Source: Alphaproteobacteria bacterium (GTDB taxonomy: Bacteria; Pseudomonadota; Alphaproteobacteria; UBA8366; GCA-2717185). Taken from it: a stretch of DNA of 39,186 nucleotides. Numbering within the stretch: the stretch's first letter is position 1; every line of letters begins with the position of its first letter. The position numbers and the translations under genes are program-made. This document shows positions 16,222-24,954 of the stretch, piece by piece. The stretch spans positions 1-39,186 of the forward strand of contig JBBDQU010000033.1 of the NCBI GenBank assembly GCA_040905865.1, written 5' to 3'. Below the pieces are notes generated by a model, which saw only the letters and a list, made by a program, of their open reading frames with translations, was not told where the DNA came from and searched no databases.

Positions 16222-16587
16222 TCAGGAAAGAGGAGGCCCCCGGAGGAAAGGCCGAAAGCCAAACTGAAATGCGGCACGGAAAAAGTCGGCTCCACTGCCG
16301 GATCCGGCGGTTTCCGTCGGCGGGTTCGGCGCGGGAACCGTGGTTGCGGCGGACGCCAGTATCGGGCCGCCCATGCCGCAGAGTCCGGGACAGGGGCAGG
16401 GGTGGCGATCCTGCGGCGGGGTGGTCGGCGCCTCGTCGGCGGCGGCCACGCGGCAGATGAACGGGGCGTCATCGTCCGGCTGCGCGGCCCAGGCGAGAAC
16501 CGGCGCCAGCAGAACGGTCGCCATGGCAATGGCCACCGACAGCGAAAGCGGCCGCGCCGCCGCGCGGAGCACGGCGAAAAGCGTCAT
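16222..16587 (-). CDS. DUF2946 family protein, probable copper-related
   Basis: 121 residues from the ATG at 16587. An N-terminal hydrophobic helix (about 10-35, ending AWA) is a signal peptide or membrane anchor. The remainder has the DUF2946 signature: a Cys after the anchor (FICRVA), a compact CPCPGLCGM cluster, and a C-terminal FRPFLRGPP ending. The Cys/Met cluster suggests metal binding, and the family is frequently found next to PCu(A)C genes and TonB receptors; its biochemical function is not established. A start 30 codons upstream (16677) is open but hydrophilic and would destroy the signal-like N-terminus. It lies 58 bp upstream of the copper chaperone and is probably cotranscribed with it. 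Confidence 0.75.
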   Translation of the reverse strand: MTLFAVLRAAARPLSLSVAIAMATVLLAPVLAWAAQPDDDAPFICRVAAADEAPTTPPQDRHPCPCPGLCGMGGPILASAATTVPAPNPPTETAGSGSGADFFRAAFQFGFRPFLRGPPLS

Positions 16588-16711
16588 GGATACCTGCTGG
16601 TCCTGTCTTTGCGTGCGCACCGTAATTCCCGAAAACCTGAATTTCCCCAATCGACCAGTTTGCGCGCCGCGATGCAAGCGGCGAACTCACGGAAAAATCA
16701 TGTGGAACGGG

Positions 16712-16766
16712 TTGCGATCCCGGCCCATCTGTAGCGTATAGTGGCGGGCAGACAGGGGCGCGCCCC
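16712..16766 (+). promoter_or_regulatory. Weak promoter and GC palindrome before the CmcJ/NvfI gene
   Basis: TTGCGA (16712-16717) and TATAGT (16737-16742) are reasonable hexamers, but the 19-bp spacer is long. Downstream, GGGGCGCGCCCC (16755-16766) is a perfect 12-bp palindrome followed within a few bases by TTTCTTTTT. This resembles a short attenuator stem in the leader, although only a 4-bp stem with a CGCG loop can form. Confidence 0.3.
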
Positions 16767-16794
16767 CGATTTCTTTTTGAACGGAACCTTCGAG

Positions 16795-17628
16795 ATGAGC
16801 GATACCGCCATACTGACCAGCGAACAGACCGCAGTTGAGGGTGAACTGCATTACATAATCGGCGACGGGCCGTCGATCCGCTATATCGACTGGCCGGAAG
16901 AGGCGCACAAGGAACAACTGCCGCAATACGAACCCCATAAAGTGCGGATCGAAAACGGCCGCAAGGCGGCGGAACCCTTCGAGTTGCAGAAGCACGGCTT
17001 CGTTTTCCGCCAGCACCGGACCGCGGTGAAGAATTTCTTCGACGAACAGGATGTCCTGAACACCTATTACCCGGAAATCGAAAACCTGATCCGCAAGGAA
17101 AGCGGCGCGTCGCGCGTGGTGGTCTTCGATCACACGGTGCGGACGACCGATTCGTCCCATCATGCGGAACGCTGGATCCGCAGCACGGTAAAATCTGTCC
17201 ATAACGACTACACCGAACGCTCCGCGCCGCAGCGCGTGCGTGATATATTGCCGCCCGCCGAAGCCGATGCGGCATTGCAGCGGCGTTTTGCCATCATCCA
17301 GGTCTGGCGGGGCATCCAGCCGGTGGTCGAATCGGAGCCGCTGGCGATGTGCGACGGCCGCTCCATCCCGGCCAGCGGATTCATCCGGAACGAACGGCGC
17401 TACCGCGACCGTACCGGCGAAACCTATCATATCGCCCATAACCCGGCGCATAAATGGTATTACTTCCCGCTGATGAAGATCGACGAGGCGCTGGTATTCA
17501 AGGTGTACGACAGCGACGCGTCCGCCGGCGTGCAGTTTACGGCGCATACGTCCTTCACCGACCCGACATCGCCGCCGGACGCGGCGCCGCGCGAAAGCAT
17601 CGAAATGCGCGCCTTCGCGTTTTACTGA
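16795..17628 (+). CDS. CmcJ/NvfI family oxidoreductase (putative Fe(II)/2OG-type)
   Basis: 277 residues from the ATG at 16795. The sequence follows the CmcJ/NvfI pattern: YIDWPEE near 30, the HDFxFRQHRTAV-like stretch (KHGFVFRQHRTAVKNF), FDHTVRTTDS at 111-120, the probable iron-binding HND (H136, D138), then RFAIIQVWRGIQPVVESEPLA and HKWYYFPLM. Fungal members are natural-product oxygenases, and CmcJ belongs to cephamycin biosynthesis; bacterial members like this are uncharacterised. No biosynthetic cluster surrounds it. A GTG at 16741 is open upstream, but it lies between the predicted -10 and the palindrome. It converges with yajQ, leaving 36 bp between stops. Confidence 0.8.
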   Translation: MSDTAILTSEQTAVEGELHYIIGDGPSIRYIDWPEEAHKEQLPQYEPHKVRIENGRKAAEPFELQKHGFVFRQHRTAVKNFFDEQDVLNTYYPEIENLIRKESGASRVVVFDHTVRTTDSSHHAERWIRSTVKSVHNDYTERSAPQRVRDILPPAEADAALQRRFAIIQVWRGIQPVVESEPLAMCDGRSIPASGFIRNERRYRDRTGETYHIAHNPAHKWYYFPLMKIDEALVFKVYDSDASAGVQFTAHTSFTDPTSPPDAAPRESIEMRAFAFY

Positions 17629-17664
17629 AATACGGTCATTGCGGCGAACCGGACACGGGCCGGA

Positions 17665-18150
17665 TCAGTCGCGAAAATTCACGTATTGCAGGGGCTGTTC
17701 GATTTTCAGCTCCTTCACCAGCGCGATGGCCTGCTGCAGGTCATCGCGTTTCTTGCCGGAAACGCGCAACTCGTCGCCCTGGATCGCGACCTGAACCTTC
17801 ATCTTCGCCTGCTTCACCGCCTTGACCAGCTTCTGGGCGAGTTCGCGTTCGACTCCCTGCTTGATGAGGACAGTCTGGCGCACGGAATTGCCGCTGGCCT
17901 TTTCCGGTTCCTTGAATTCGAAGGCGCCGACCTCGACCTTGCGCTTCGCCAGGTATCCGCGCAGCAGTTCCTGTACCTGGCGCAGTTTCATTTCATCGTC
18001 GGCCGCGAGTAGCAGGGTCTCGTCCTTGCGCTCGATACTGCACGCGCTGCCCTTGAAATCGTACCGCGTGCCGATTTCCCGCATCGCACCCCCGACGGCG
18101 TTGTCGACTTCGGCAAGTTCGGTGCGGGATACAATATCGAAGGATGGCAT
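17665..18150 (-). CDS. yajQ: YajQ family nucleotide-binding protein
   Basis: 161 residues, the standard length. The conserved MPSFDIVS start, NAVGGAMREIGTRYDFKGS, and KRDDLQQAIALVKE near the end identify the family. In Xanthomonas, members bind cyclic di-GMP and act with a transcription factor; in E. coli the function is unclear. It is cytoplasmic. It lies 132 bp downstream of lolA on the same strand, with the imperfect palindrome (18187-18253) between them, so it may have its own transcript. The ATG has AGCTCC upstream rather than a classical Shine-Dalgarno. Confidence 0.95.
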   Translation of the reverse strand: MPSFDIVSRTELAEVDNAVGGAMREIGTRYDFKGSACSIERKDETLLLAADDEMKLRQVQELLRGYLAKRKVEVGAFEFKEPEKASGNSVRQTVLIKQGVERELAQKLVKAVKQAKMKVQVAIQGDELRVSGKKRDDLQQAIALVKELKIEQPLQYVNFRD

Positions 18151-18186
18151 TTTAAGCTCCGGACAGTGGCGATCGAGGCCCTATTC

Positions 18187-18253
18187 TAGATCAGATCGTG
18201 GTTTGTTGGAATCGCCTGTGGCGATGCAGGAGCTGTTAAAACCGGATGCTCTA
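18187..18253. repeat. Imperfect 67-bp palindromic element between lolA and yajQ
   Basis: A perfect core hairpin ATCGCC-TGT-GGCGAT (18211-18225) sits at the centre. The outer ends are related by symmetry: TAGATCAGATCGTGGTTT on the left against TAGAGCATCCGGTTTT read from the right on the other strand. This layout matches the dispersed palindromic intergenic units known in alphaproteobacteria (REP/RIME-like). Copy number elsewhere cannot be seen from this window. Confidence 0.5.
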
Positions 18254-18282
18254 AAGTGAGCGTCCCCTACAGATTTAACCGG

Positions 18283-18906
18283 TCAGTCGATGCCGGGTAA
18301 CGGTGGCGCCTGATACTCGAACAGCCTTTCGGGAATGGAGACGCCGAAACGCGGGTTGATCAGGGTGGTGTCCGTCAGCCCGCCCTGCGAATCGATCACG
18401 CGCCATTTGCGCAGTTCCAGCGGCGATTCGGTGAAGATCAGCATGACCTGCCCGGCATCCGGCTCGCTGGCCTGTTCCAGTTCGACCTGCAGCACGTTTT
18501 CGCCCTGCTGCAGGGATGTGACGCGCAGGTCTTCGCCGAAATTGAAGTTCGGTCGGAGGATGAAATAGGCCGGGGTTTTTTCAATCGGCATGTAGTTCGG
18601 CTGCCCCAGTTCGCGATCCACGTACATGAACCAGCTGCCGGATGCGACGATCAGGTAGGGCGACGGCGGATCGTATTCGAAACGCAGCTTGCCCGGCCGC
18701 TGCAGATACATGGAACCCTCAAGGTAGCTGCCGTCCGGGTTCGCCTGTACGAAGCGCGACTGGATCGTGCGGAGCGAGTTGAGATAGTCCTCGACCCTGT
18801 CAATCGTCGCCTGATCTGCGGCGCTCAGGGCCGTCCTTTGCTGGGCCGCTACGGGCATGGCCCCGAACAGAAGCAGGGCTGACACCGCCGCGCCGGCGCA
18901 TCCCAT
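18283..18906 (-). CDS. lolA: LolA-family outer-membrane lipoprotein carrier protein
   Basis: Periplasmic shuttle that moves lipoproteins from LolCDE to the outer membrane. 207 residues from the ATG at 18906: signal peptide (about 1-22, ending PVAA|QQ), then the LolA half-barrel with RIQSRFVQ-type (TIQSRFVQ) strand, a GxxxLQRPGKLRFEYDPP motif, and the closing segment LRKWRVIDSQGGLTDTTL. The frame is open further upstream into ftsK, but that would give an implausible N-terminus. The start lies 13 bp after the ftsK stop. The ftsK-lolA arrangement is standard in alphaproteobacteria. Confidence 0.92.
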   Translation of the reverse strand: MGCAGAAVSALLLFGAMPVAAQQRTALSAADQATIDRVEDYLNSLRTIQSRFVQANPDGSYLEGSMYLQRPGKLRFEYDPPSPYLIVASGSWFMYVDRELGQPNYMPIEKTPAYFILRPNFNFGEDLRVTSLQQGENVLQVELEQASEPDAGQVMLIFTESPLELRKWRVIDSQGGLTDTTLINPRFGVSIPERLFEYQAPPLPGID

Positions 18907-18919
18907 CGATAACCGGTGG

Positions 18920-21304
18920 CTAATCCGCCTGACCGCCGTGATCGCGGACCAGAACCTCCCGCCGCCCCACATGATTGGCCACACTGACGACGCCTTCCTT
19001 TTCCATCGTATCGATGATGTTGGCGGCACGGTTATAGCCGATCCGGAACTGGCGCTGGATAAAACTGGTCGACGCCTTGCCTTCGCGTGCAACGAATGCA
19101 ACCGCCTGATCATAAAGATCGTCGCCTGTCGCCCCTGGAGCATCGCCATATTCTTCACCGAATTCATCCGATTCCGAGTCCGTTATCGCTTCTATATAGG
19201 TGGGCGCGCCCTGGGATTTAAGGAATCGGACGACAGATTCCACTTCGGCGTCGTGCACGAAGGGGCCGTGGACGCGGGAAATCCGCCCGCCGCCCGCCAT
19301 ATACAGCATATCGCCCTGGCCCAGCAGCTGTTCGGCGCCCTGTTCGCCCAGGATCGTACGGCTGTCGATCTTGGAGGTGACCTGGAAACTGATCCGGGTC
19401 GGGAAATTCGCCTTGATCGTGCCGGTGATGACATCGACGGAAGGCCGCTGGGTCGCCATGATCAGGTGAATTCCGGCGGCGCGGGCCATCTGCGCCAGCC
19501 GCTGGATGGTGGCTTCGATATCCTTGCCCGCGACCAGCATCAGGTCCGCCATTTCGTCGACGACGACGACGATCATCGGCAGCGAGGACAGATCCAGCGG
19601 CTGTTCCTCGATCACCGGCTTGCCGGTTTCCGCGTCGAACCCGGTCTGCACCTTGCGGGTCAGGATTTCGCCCTTGCGGCGGGCTTCCTCCACCCGCTTG
19701 TTGTAGCCTTCGACATTGCGCACACCCAGCTTGGACATCGCGCGGTAGCGTGTCTCCATTTCCTGCACGGTCCATTTCAGCGCCACGACCGCCCGCTTCG
19801 GCTCGGTGACGACCGGGGCGATCAGATGCGGGATGCCGTCATAGATCGACAGTTCCAGCATCTTGGGATCGATCATGATGAACTTGCATTCTTCGGGCGA
19901 CAGCCGATACAGCAGCGACAGGATCATCGCATTCAGCCCGACCGATTTACCCGAACCGGTGGTTCCCGCGATCAGCAGATGCGGCATGCGCGCCAGGTCG
20001 ACGATCACGGGCGCGCCGCCGATATCCTTGCCCGCGACCAGCGGCAGTTTCGCGCGCGATTCCTCGAATGCCTTGGAGGCCAGAAGTTCGCGCAGATAGA
20101 CGGTCTCGCGCCGCGCGTTCGGCAGTTCGATGCCGATGACGCTCCGACCCGGCACCGTTGCGATGCGGACCGAGATCGCGCTCATCGAGCGAGCGATATC
20201 GTCGGCCAGTCCAATTACCCGACTAGTCTTGGTGCCGGGGGCGGGCTCCAGTTCGTACAGGGTGACGACCGGGCCCGGGCGGACCTTCTCGATTACGCCG
20301 CGGATGCCGAAATCCTCCAGCACGCCTTCCAGCAGCCGGGCGTTCTGCTGCAGCGATTCCTCGTCGATCTTCAGGTTTGTGCCGCCGGATTCCGCAGGAT
20401 CGTCCAGCAGGTCGAGCGGCGGCAACTGCATTTCCCCTTCGGGGCTCGCCAGGTCAAGGCTCCGCTGGCGCTGGGCGCTGGCGCGCTTTCCGGGCGCCGG
20501 GCGGCTCGGTTTTGGTTCGACAAGGTCGGGCCTGACCATGCGGGGCTCCTTCACCCGCTCGGTGCCATTGCCGTCCAGCAGCATCGGTTCGCGGCGCTCG
20601 CCCTTGCCCGTTCGCTGGACCATCGGATGCCGGACACGATGCAGCAATCCGCGCAGCGTTTCGCGCAACCCGCCGACGCGCTGCACCGTATGGCGCACGC
20701 CGCCGAGCAGTCCGGCGGTCCGCTGCGCGCCGCTGCGCCATTCCGCGCCGCTGAATCCGATGACGATAAACAGGATAGGCAGCGAAAGAATTGCCGCGGC
20801 GGCAAAGAGGAAGCGGATATCCATCGGCACGGAGAGATCGTGAAACAGCATGACAAGCTGCGCTGTCAGCCAGGTGCCGGCATATCCGCCAAGTCCGGCG
20901 GTCAGCGGCCAGGCCTCCGGTGCCTGGATGCCGGAAAGGGCGATTGCCGTTGTCAGAAGCCCCAGCGGCAGCAGGCCGACCCGCAGCCATGTACGCGACA
21001 GCGAATGATCCTGCCACAACCGCCAGCCCCAGCCTGCGGCGACCGGTACCAGCAGCCCGCCGGCAAGCCCGAGCGATTGCAGGACGATATCGCTGGCATA
21101 GGCGCCGGCATGGCCCATCAGGTTGCTGACATCCTGACCGGAAGCCGTATTCAGGGACGGATCGGAGGGCGAGTAGCTGATCAGGGCGGCGAACAGCGTG
21201 ACCGCCACGGCGACCAGCGTCAGCCCGGCGCCTTCGATCGCCTTGTCACGCATGTACTGTTCCACGCCAACGGGCAGGAATGCGGTTTTCCGATTTGTCG
21301 CCAT
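18920..21304 (-). CDS. ftsK: DNA translocase FtsK/SpoIIIE
   Basis: Septum-anchored ATPase that pumps chromosome termini and supports dimer resolution during division. 794 residues: about four N-terminal membrane helices (25-185), a Pro/Arg-rich linker (190-300, shorter than in E. coli), and the motor. Walker A is GTTGSGKS (447-454) and Walker B is MIVVVVDEMADLML (577-590). GRISRVHGPFV and the C-terminal gamma winged helix (about 725-790, with FIQRQFRIGYNRAANI) for KOPS recognition are intact. It lies 48 bp after dapC. A 1262-codon frame on the opposite strand spans it, but that is a codon-bias shadow. Confidence 0.97.
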   Translation of the reverse strand: MATNRKTAFLPVGVEQYMRDKAIEGAGLTLVAVAVTLFAALISYSPSDPSLNTASGQDVSNLMGHAGAYASDIVLQSLGLAGGLLVPVAAGWGWRLWQDHSLSRTWLRVGLLPLGLLTTAIALSGIQAPEAWPLTAGLGGYAGTWLTAQLVMLFHDLSVPMDIRFLFAAAAILSLPILFIVIGFSGAEWRSGAQRTAGLLGGVRHTVQRVGGLRETLRGLLHRVRHPMVQRTGKGERREPMLLDGNGTERVKEPRMVRPDLVEPKPSRPAPGKRASAQRQRSLDLASPEGEMQLPPLDLLDDPAESGGTNLKIDEESLQQNARLLEGVLEDFGIRGVIEKVRPGPVVTLYELEPAPGTKTSRVIGLADDIARSMSAISVRIATVPGRSVIGIELPNARRETVYLRELLASKAFEESRAKLPLVAGKDIGGAPVIVDLARMPHLLIAGTTGSGKSVGLNAMILSLLYRLSPEECKFIMIDPKMLELSIYDGIPHLIAPVVTEPKRAVVALKWTVQEMETRYRAMSKLGVRNVEGYNKRVEEARRKGEILTRKVQTGFDAETGKPVIEEQPLDLSSLPMIVVVVDEMADLMLVAGKDIEATIQRLAQMARAAGIHLIMATQRPSVDVITGTIKANFPTRISFQVTSKIDSRTILGEQGAEQLLGQGDMLYMAGGGRISRVHGPFVHDAEVESVVRFLKSQGAPTYIEAITDSESDEFGEEYGDAPGATGDDLYDQAVAFVAREGKASTSFIQRQFRIGYNRAANIIDTMEKEGVVSVANHVGRREVLVRDHGGQAD

Positions 21305-21352
21305 AGTCGTTCACCTTTCGATGCGCCGTCACGGCGCGGATCGTCACATCAT

Positions 21353-22561
21353 CTATTCGCCAAGATATTCGGCAATTCGGCGCAACCCCTCTTCCGCGGT
21401 CTCGAGATCGTGCACCAGCGCAACACGAAGATATTGTTTGCAGGCGTTTTCGCCGGTTACGGGATCGGTCTGCGCGTAATAGGCGCCCGGAATCGTCCGG
21501 ACCGCATGGTCCCGCCACAGATCATACGCCGCCGTTTCGCCGTCGCCCACGTCAAGCCACAGGAAAAATCCGGCAGGCGGCTTGTAGAACCCGGTGCGGT
21601 TGCCCAGAATTCGTTCAGCCATGTCGAACAGTTTCGCGTAATGCGCCCGTGTCGGGACGACATGATCTTCGTCACGCCACAGCGCGGCCCCTGCGGCCAG
21701 CAGCGGATTGGGGATCTGGGCCCCACCGGTCGCGCGCAGCATGTTGAATCCGTTCATGATATCGGCATCTCCGGCGACAAACCCGCAACGCAGGCCGGCC
21801 GCATTGGATCGTTTCGACAACGAATGGAACACCACCATATTATCCAGCGATCCGCCCAGCGCGACACAGGCCTCCAGCGCGCCTGTCGGCGGGTCGCCCC
21901 GGTAGATTTCGGAATAGCATTCGTCGAAAGCGACGATGAAATCGTATTCGCGGGCGAGCAGGATCAGCCCGGACAGGTAATCCAGATCGGCAAAGGTACC
22001 CTGCGGGTTCGCCGGGCTGCACAGGTAGAACAGCGCGATTCGCCGCAGTGTTTCCGGATTGAGCGCGGTGTAATCGGGCAGGAAATTCGTTTCCGCCGTC
22101 GCCGGCAGCATCAGCGTTTCCGCGCCCGCCATGACCGCCGCACCCTTGTAGACATGATACGCGGGGTTGCTCATCGCCACCAGCGGCGGGCCGTTCCGGG
22201 GCCATTCCGCCGGGCCAGGGACGGCGTATTGCGCCAGCTGAAAGAGGCCCTCCTTGGTGCCGGGCAACGCAATCAGGTGCCGCAGCGGGTCGATCATGTC
22301 CGCCGGCAGGCCGTAACGCCGGGTCAGCCAGTCCGCCGCCGCCCGATTGTATTCATCGGATCCGCGGATGGGCGGGTATTTGCGCCATTCGTCGCGGTTG
22401 CCGTGGACTTCCGCGGCCACGAAATCCGGCGCCGGCAATTGCGGCTCGCCAAGCTGCATCATGATCGGCGTCAGGCCCGGGCGGGGTTCGACGCCGTTCA
22501 AAAGCACGGCCAGCTTCTGGAACGGGTAGTCGAACAGGCTATCGATTCGGCTGTTCTTCAT
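21353..22561 (-). CDS. dapC: Class I/II PLP aminotransferase, DapC-like (succinyldiaminopimelate aminotransferase)
   Basis: Fold-type-I aminotransferase of 402 residues. The PLP lysine is K250 in HSLSKRSN, D213 in AFDECYSEIY pairs with the pyridine nitrogen, and SNPAYHVYKG and CSPANPQG are the usual loops. This subgroup is annotated in alphaproteobacteria as the N-succinyl-LL-2,6-diaminopimelate aminotransferase of lysine and peptidoglycan synthesis; dapD/dapE are absent here, so the substrate is inferred. The ATG at 22561 begins MKNSRIDSLFDYPFQKL, a family-typical start; a further 13 codons upstream are open. A good promoter lies at 22660-22688. It probably heads an operon with ftsK and lolA. 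Confidence 0.85.
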   Translation of the reverse strand: MKNSRIDSLFDYPFQKLAVLLNGVEPRPGLTPIMMQLGEPQLPAPDFVAAEVHGNRDEWRKYPPIRGSDEYNRAAADWLTRRYGLPADMIDPLRHLIALPGTKEGLFQLAQYAVPGPAEWPRNGPPLVAMSNPAYHVYKGAAVMAGAETLMLPATAETNFLPDYTALNPETLRRIALFYLCSPANPQGTFADLDYLSGLILLAREYDFIVAFDECYSEIYRGDPPTGALEACVALGGSLDNMVVFHSLSKRSNAAGLRCGFVAGDADIMNGFNMLRATGGAQIPNPLLAAGAALWRDEDHVVPTRAHYAKLFDMAERILGNRTGFYKPPAGFFLWLDVGDGETAAYDLWRDHAVRTIPGAYYAQTDPVTGENACKQYLRVALVHDLETAEEGLRRIAEYLGE

Positions 22562-22659
22562 GGCGATGCAGGCTCTGTTTGGTCCGGTCCGGTGTTGCAA
22601 GACGACAGGTTAGCTCGGTTTCTTGGTTCAAAGGCGCAGGAGTGAAACGTAACTCCCTG

Positions 22660-22688
22660 ATTCTATATACGGTCCGGTGGTAACTCAA
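22660..22688 (-). promoter_or_regulatory. Promoter of the dapC-ftsK-lolA run
   Basis: On the minus strand TTGAGT (22688-22683) and TAGAAT (22665-22660, 5/6) are separated by exactly 17 bp. Transcription would start near 22653, giving a leader of about 90 nt. The amtB terminator lies upstream, which isolates this unit. Confidence 0.6.
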
Positions 22689-22767
22689 CCCTGCAACGAA
22701 GGCCACCAATCCGGCGAATCCTGCATTTGGCGCGCGCCGCCGCAACCGAGAAACCGGGATTGCGCAC

Positions 22768-22796
22768 AAAAAAAGCGGGAGGCCGAAGCCCCCCGC
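22768..22796 (-). terminator. Intrinsic terminator of glnK-amtB
   Basis: On the minus strand GCGGGGGGC-TTCG-GCCTCCCGC forms a 9-bp stem (one G.U pair) closed by a UUCG tetraloop, immediately followed by seven T. It begins 24 bp past the amtB stop. This is the clearest intrinsic terminator in the window. Confidence 0.9.
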
Positions 22797-22819
22797 CAGG
22801 GTGGTGGAAACCGGAATGC

Positions 22820-24115
22820 CTACTGGACGACTTCGCCGTGCAGGTTGATATCGGTGCCTTCGACCTCGACTTCGTCCTCGACCCGCAGGCCGCAGATGGC
22901 GTCGACGACCTTCAGGATGATCGCGGTGGCGATGGCGGAGTAGACAATCGTCGCCAGGATGCCGACGAACTGCGTCCAGACCTGACCCGCGTTGCCTTCG
23001 AGAAGTCCCGCGGTTCCGCCGACGGCTTCGACCGCGAATACGCCTGTCAGCAGCGCGCCGATGATGCCGCCGACGCCATGCACGCCGAACACGTCCAGGG
23101 AATCGTCGTAGCCGCACATCCGCTTGAGCACCGTGGCGCCCCAGAAACAGCCGATGCCGGAAGCAATGCCGATGAACAGGGCGCCCATCGGCAGCACGAA
23201 ACCGGCCGCCGGTGTAATGGCCACCAGGCCGCCGACCGCACCGGACACGATGCCGAGGACGCTGGGCTTGCCGCGGACGACCCATTCGATGAACATCCAT
23301 GACAGGGCGGCTGCGGCTGTGGATATCTGCGTGACCGCCATGGCCATGCCGGCGCCATTATTGGCGCCCAGCGCCGAACCGGCGTTGAACCCGAACCAGC
23401 CGACCCACAGCATCGAGGCGCCGATAACGCTCAGAACGAGATTGTGCGGCGCCATGTTTTCGGCGCCGTATCCGCGCCGCTTGCCGATCATGATGGCGGC
23501 AACCAGGCCGGCGATACCGGCGTTGATGTGCACGACCGTGCCGCCCGCGAAATCGAGTACGCCCTCATCGGCAAGGAATCCGCCGCCCCAGACCCAGTGG
23601 ACGATCGGCGAATAGACGACGACGACCCAGATGCCCGAGAACAGGACCAGGGCCGAAAACTTCATCCGGTCGGCGAACGCGCCGGTGATCAGGGCCGGCG
23701 TAATGATGGCGAAGGTCATCTGGAAGGTCATGAAGACCGATTCCGGTATCGTCCCCTCCATCGAGTCCGCGCCCATTCCGTTGAGGAACATCTTGCTTAA
23801 ACCGCCGACAAACGCGTTCGCCGCGCCGCCGTCGGTAAAGGCGATGGAATAGCCGATGACCATCCACAGGACGGTCGACAGGCAGCAGATCGTGAAACTC
23901 TGCATCACCATGGTCAGCACGTTCTTCTTGCGGACCATACCGCCGTAGAAGAGCGCCAGGCCCGGGATCGTCATCAACAGCACCAGCGCCGTCGATGTCA
24001 GCATCCAGGCCGTATCGCCCGTATCCAGCGTAGCGTCCTGCGCCATGGCTGGACCCGCAAGCATGGCAATACCGGCGGCTAGCAGGTATCCGGACCTCTC
24101 TATTATTGTACGCAT
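22820..24115 (-). CDS. amtB: Ammonium transporter AmtB
   Basis: Inner-membrane ammonium channel. 431 residues: a signal peptide (1-24, ending PAMA|QD) as in many proteobacterial Amt proteins, then about eleven membrane helices beginning MLTSTALVLLMTIPGLALFYGGMVRKKN. The helix with DFAGGTVVHINAGIAGL carries the first pore His, and GVHGVGGIIGALLTG is the later conserved segment with the second. The C-terminal tail, which contacts GlnK in characterised systems, is present. GGAGAGGG lies 6 nt before the ATG at 24115; open frame further upstream was not used because it removes the signal peptide. Gene order glnK-amtB and its terminator support one nitrogen-regulated operon. Confidence 0.96.
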   Translation of the reverse strand: MRTIIERSGYLLAAGIAMLAGPAMAQDATLDTGDTAWMLTSTALVLLMTIPGLALFYGGMVRKKNVLTMVMQSFTICCLSTVLWMVIGYSIAFTDGGAANAFVGGLSKMFLNGMGADSMEGTIPESVFMTFQMTFAIITPALITGAFADRMKFSALVLFSGIWVVVVYSPIVHWVWGGGFLADEGVLDFAGGTVVHINAGIAGLVAAIMIGKRRGYGAENMAPHNLVLSVIGASMLWVGWFGFNAGSALGANNGAGMAMAVTQISTAAAALSWMFIEWVVRGKPSVLGIVSGAVGGLVAITPAAGFVLPMGALFIGIASGIGCFWGATVLKRMCGYDDSLDVFGVHGVGGIIGALLTGVFAVEAVGGTAGLLEGNAGQVWTQFVGILATIVYSAIATAIILKVVDAICGLRVEDEVEVEGTDINLHGEVVQ

Positions 24116-24141
24116 CAACCCTCTCCTTGCTTTTCCGTCTC

Positions 24142-24163
24142 GCGGCCGGTCTGTCCGGGCCGC
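24142..24163 (-). other. Hairpin in the glnK-amtB spacer
   Basis: GCGGCC (24142-24147) pairs with GGCCGC (24158-24163), with further CGG/CCG pairing inside, 27 nt before the amtB ATG. The spacer of 209 bp holds no gene. The stem could set the ratio of GlnK to AmtB by stabilising or processing the message, but this is a guess. Confidence 0.3.
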
Positions 24164-24324
24164 TGTCTGTCGCGGCGTACTGACTGTGAGCCTGCCACGG
24201 CGGTTACGTATTTCTGCTTCCCGAAATGCCGGGATATTTCCTGTGGTCACGGATTTGTGGAATGCCTGTGAAAATGCTGAAATAGTAGTCATTGTCGAAG
24301 ACATGCACATTTTCCGTGCGGCCA

Positions 24325-24756
<432 letters not shown>

Positions 24757-24835
24757 AAATCTCGGGATTGTTCTTAGCCATTTGAAATAATTACATAATT
24801 ATATTTCCTGCCAAATGATTGGGTGATGCGATAAC

Positions 24836-24866
24836 CCTATTTTGCACAAAAAATATGCAAAATAGG
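24836..24866. promoter_or_regulatory. NtrC-like enhancer within a 31-bp inverted repeat
   Basis: CCTATTTTGCA (24836-24846) and TGCAAAATAGG (24856-24866) are perfect 11-bp arms around 9 bp. Inside lies TGCACAAAAAATATGCA, which matches the NtrC pattern TGCAC-N7-GTGCA except for one base. Its centre is about 120 bp upstream of the predicted glnK start point, a normal enhancer distance. It is also about 100 bp upstream of the divergent ubiquinone hydroxylase gene. Confidence 0.65.
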
Positions 24867-24954
24867 AAAAATGCCGTAATTTTATGCGGTTCCCGATTCA
24901 GGATGATTATCGGCGAAACTGGACACCGCTGTTCGGGTAGGAGATGGTGCGTCT

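Noticed and set aside
18857-22645. A 1262-codon open frame on the plus strand across lolA, ftsK and dapC
   Set aside because: It is antisense to three well-recognised genes with intact motifs. Its translation is His/Arg/Gln-rich without any family pattern, as expected from the reverse complement of GC-rich codons.
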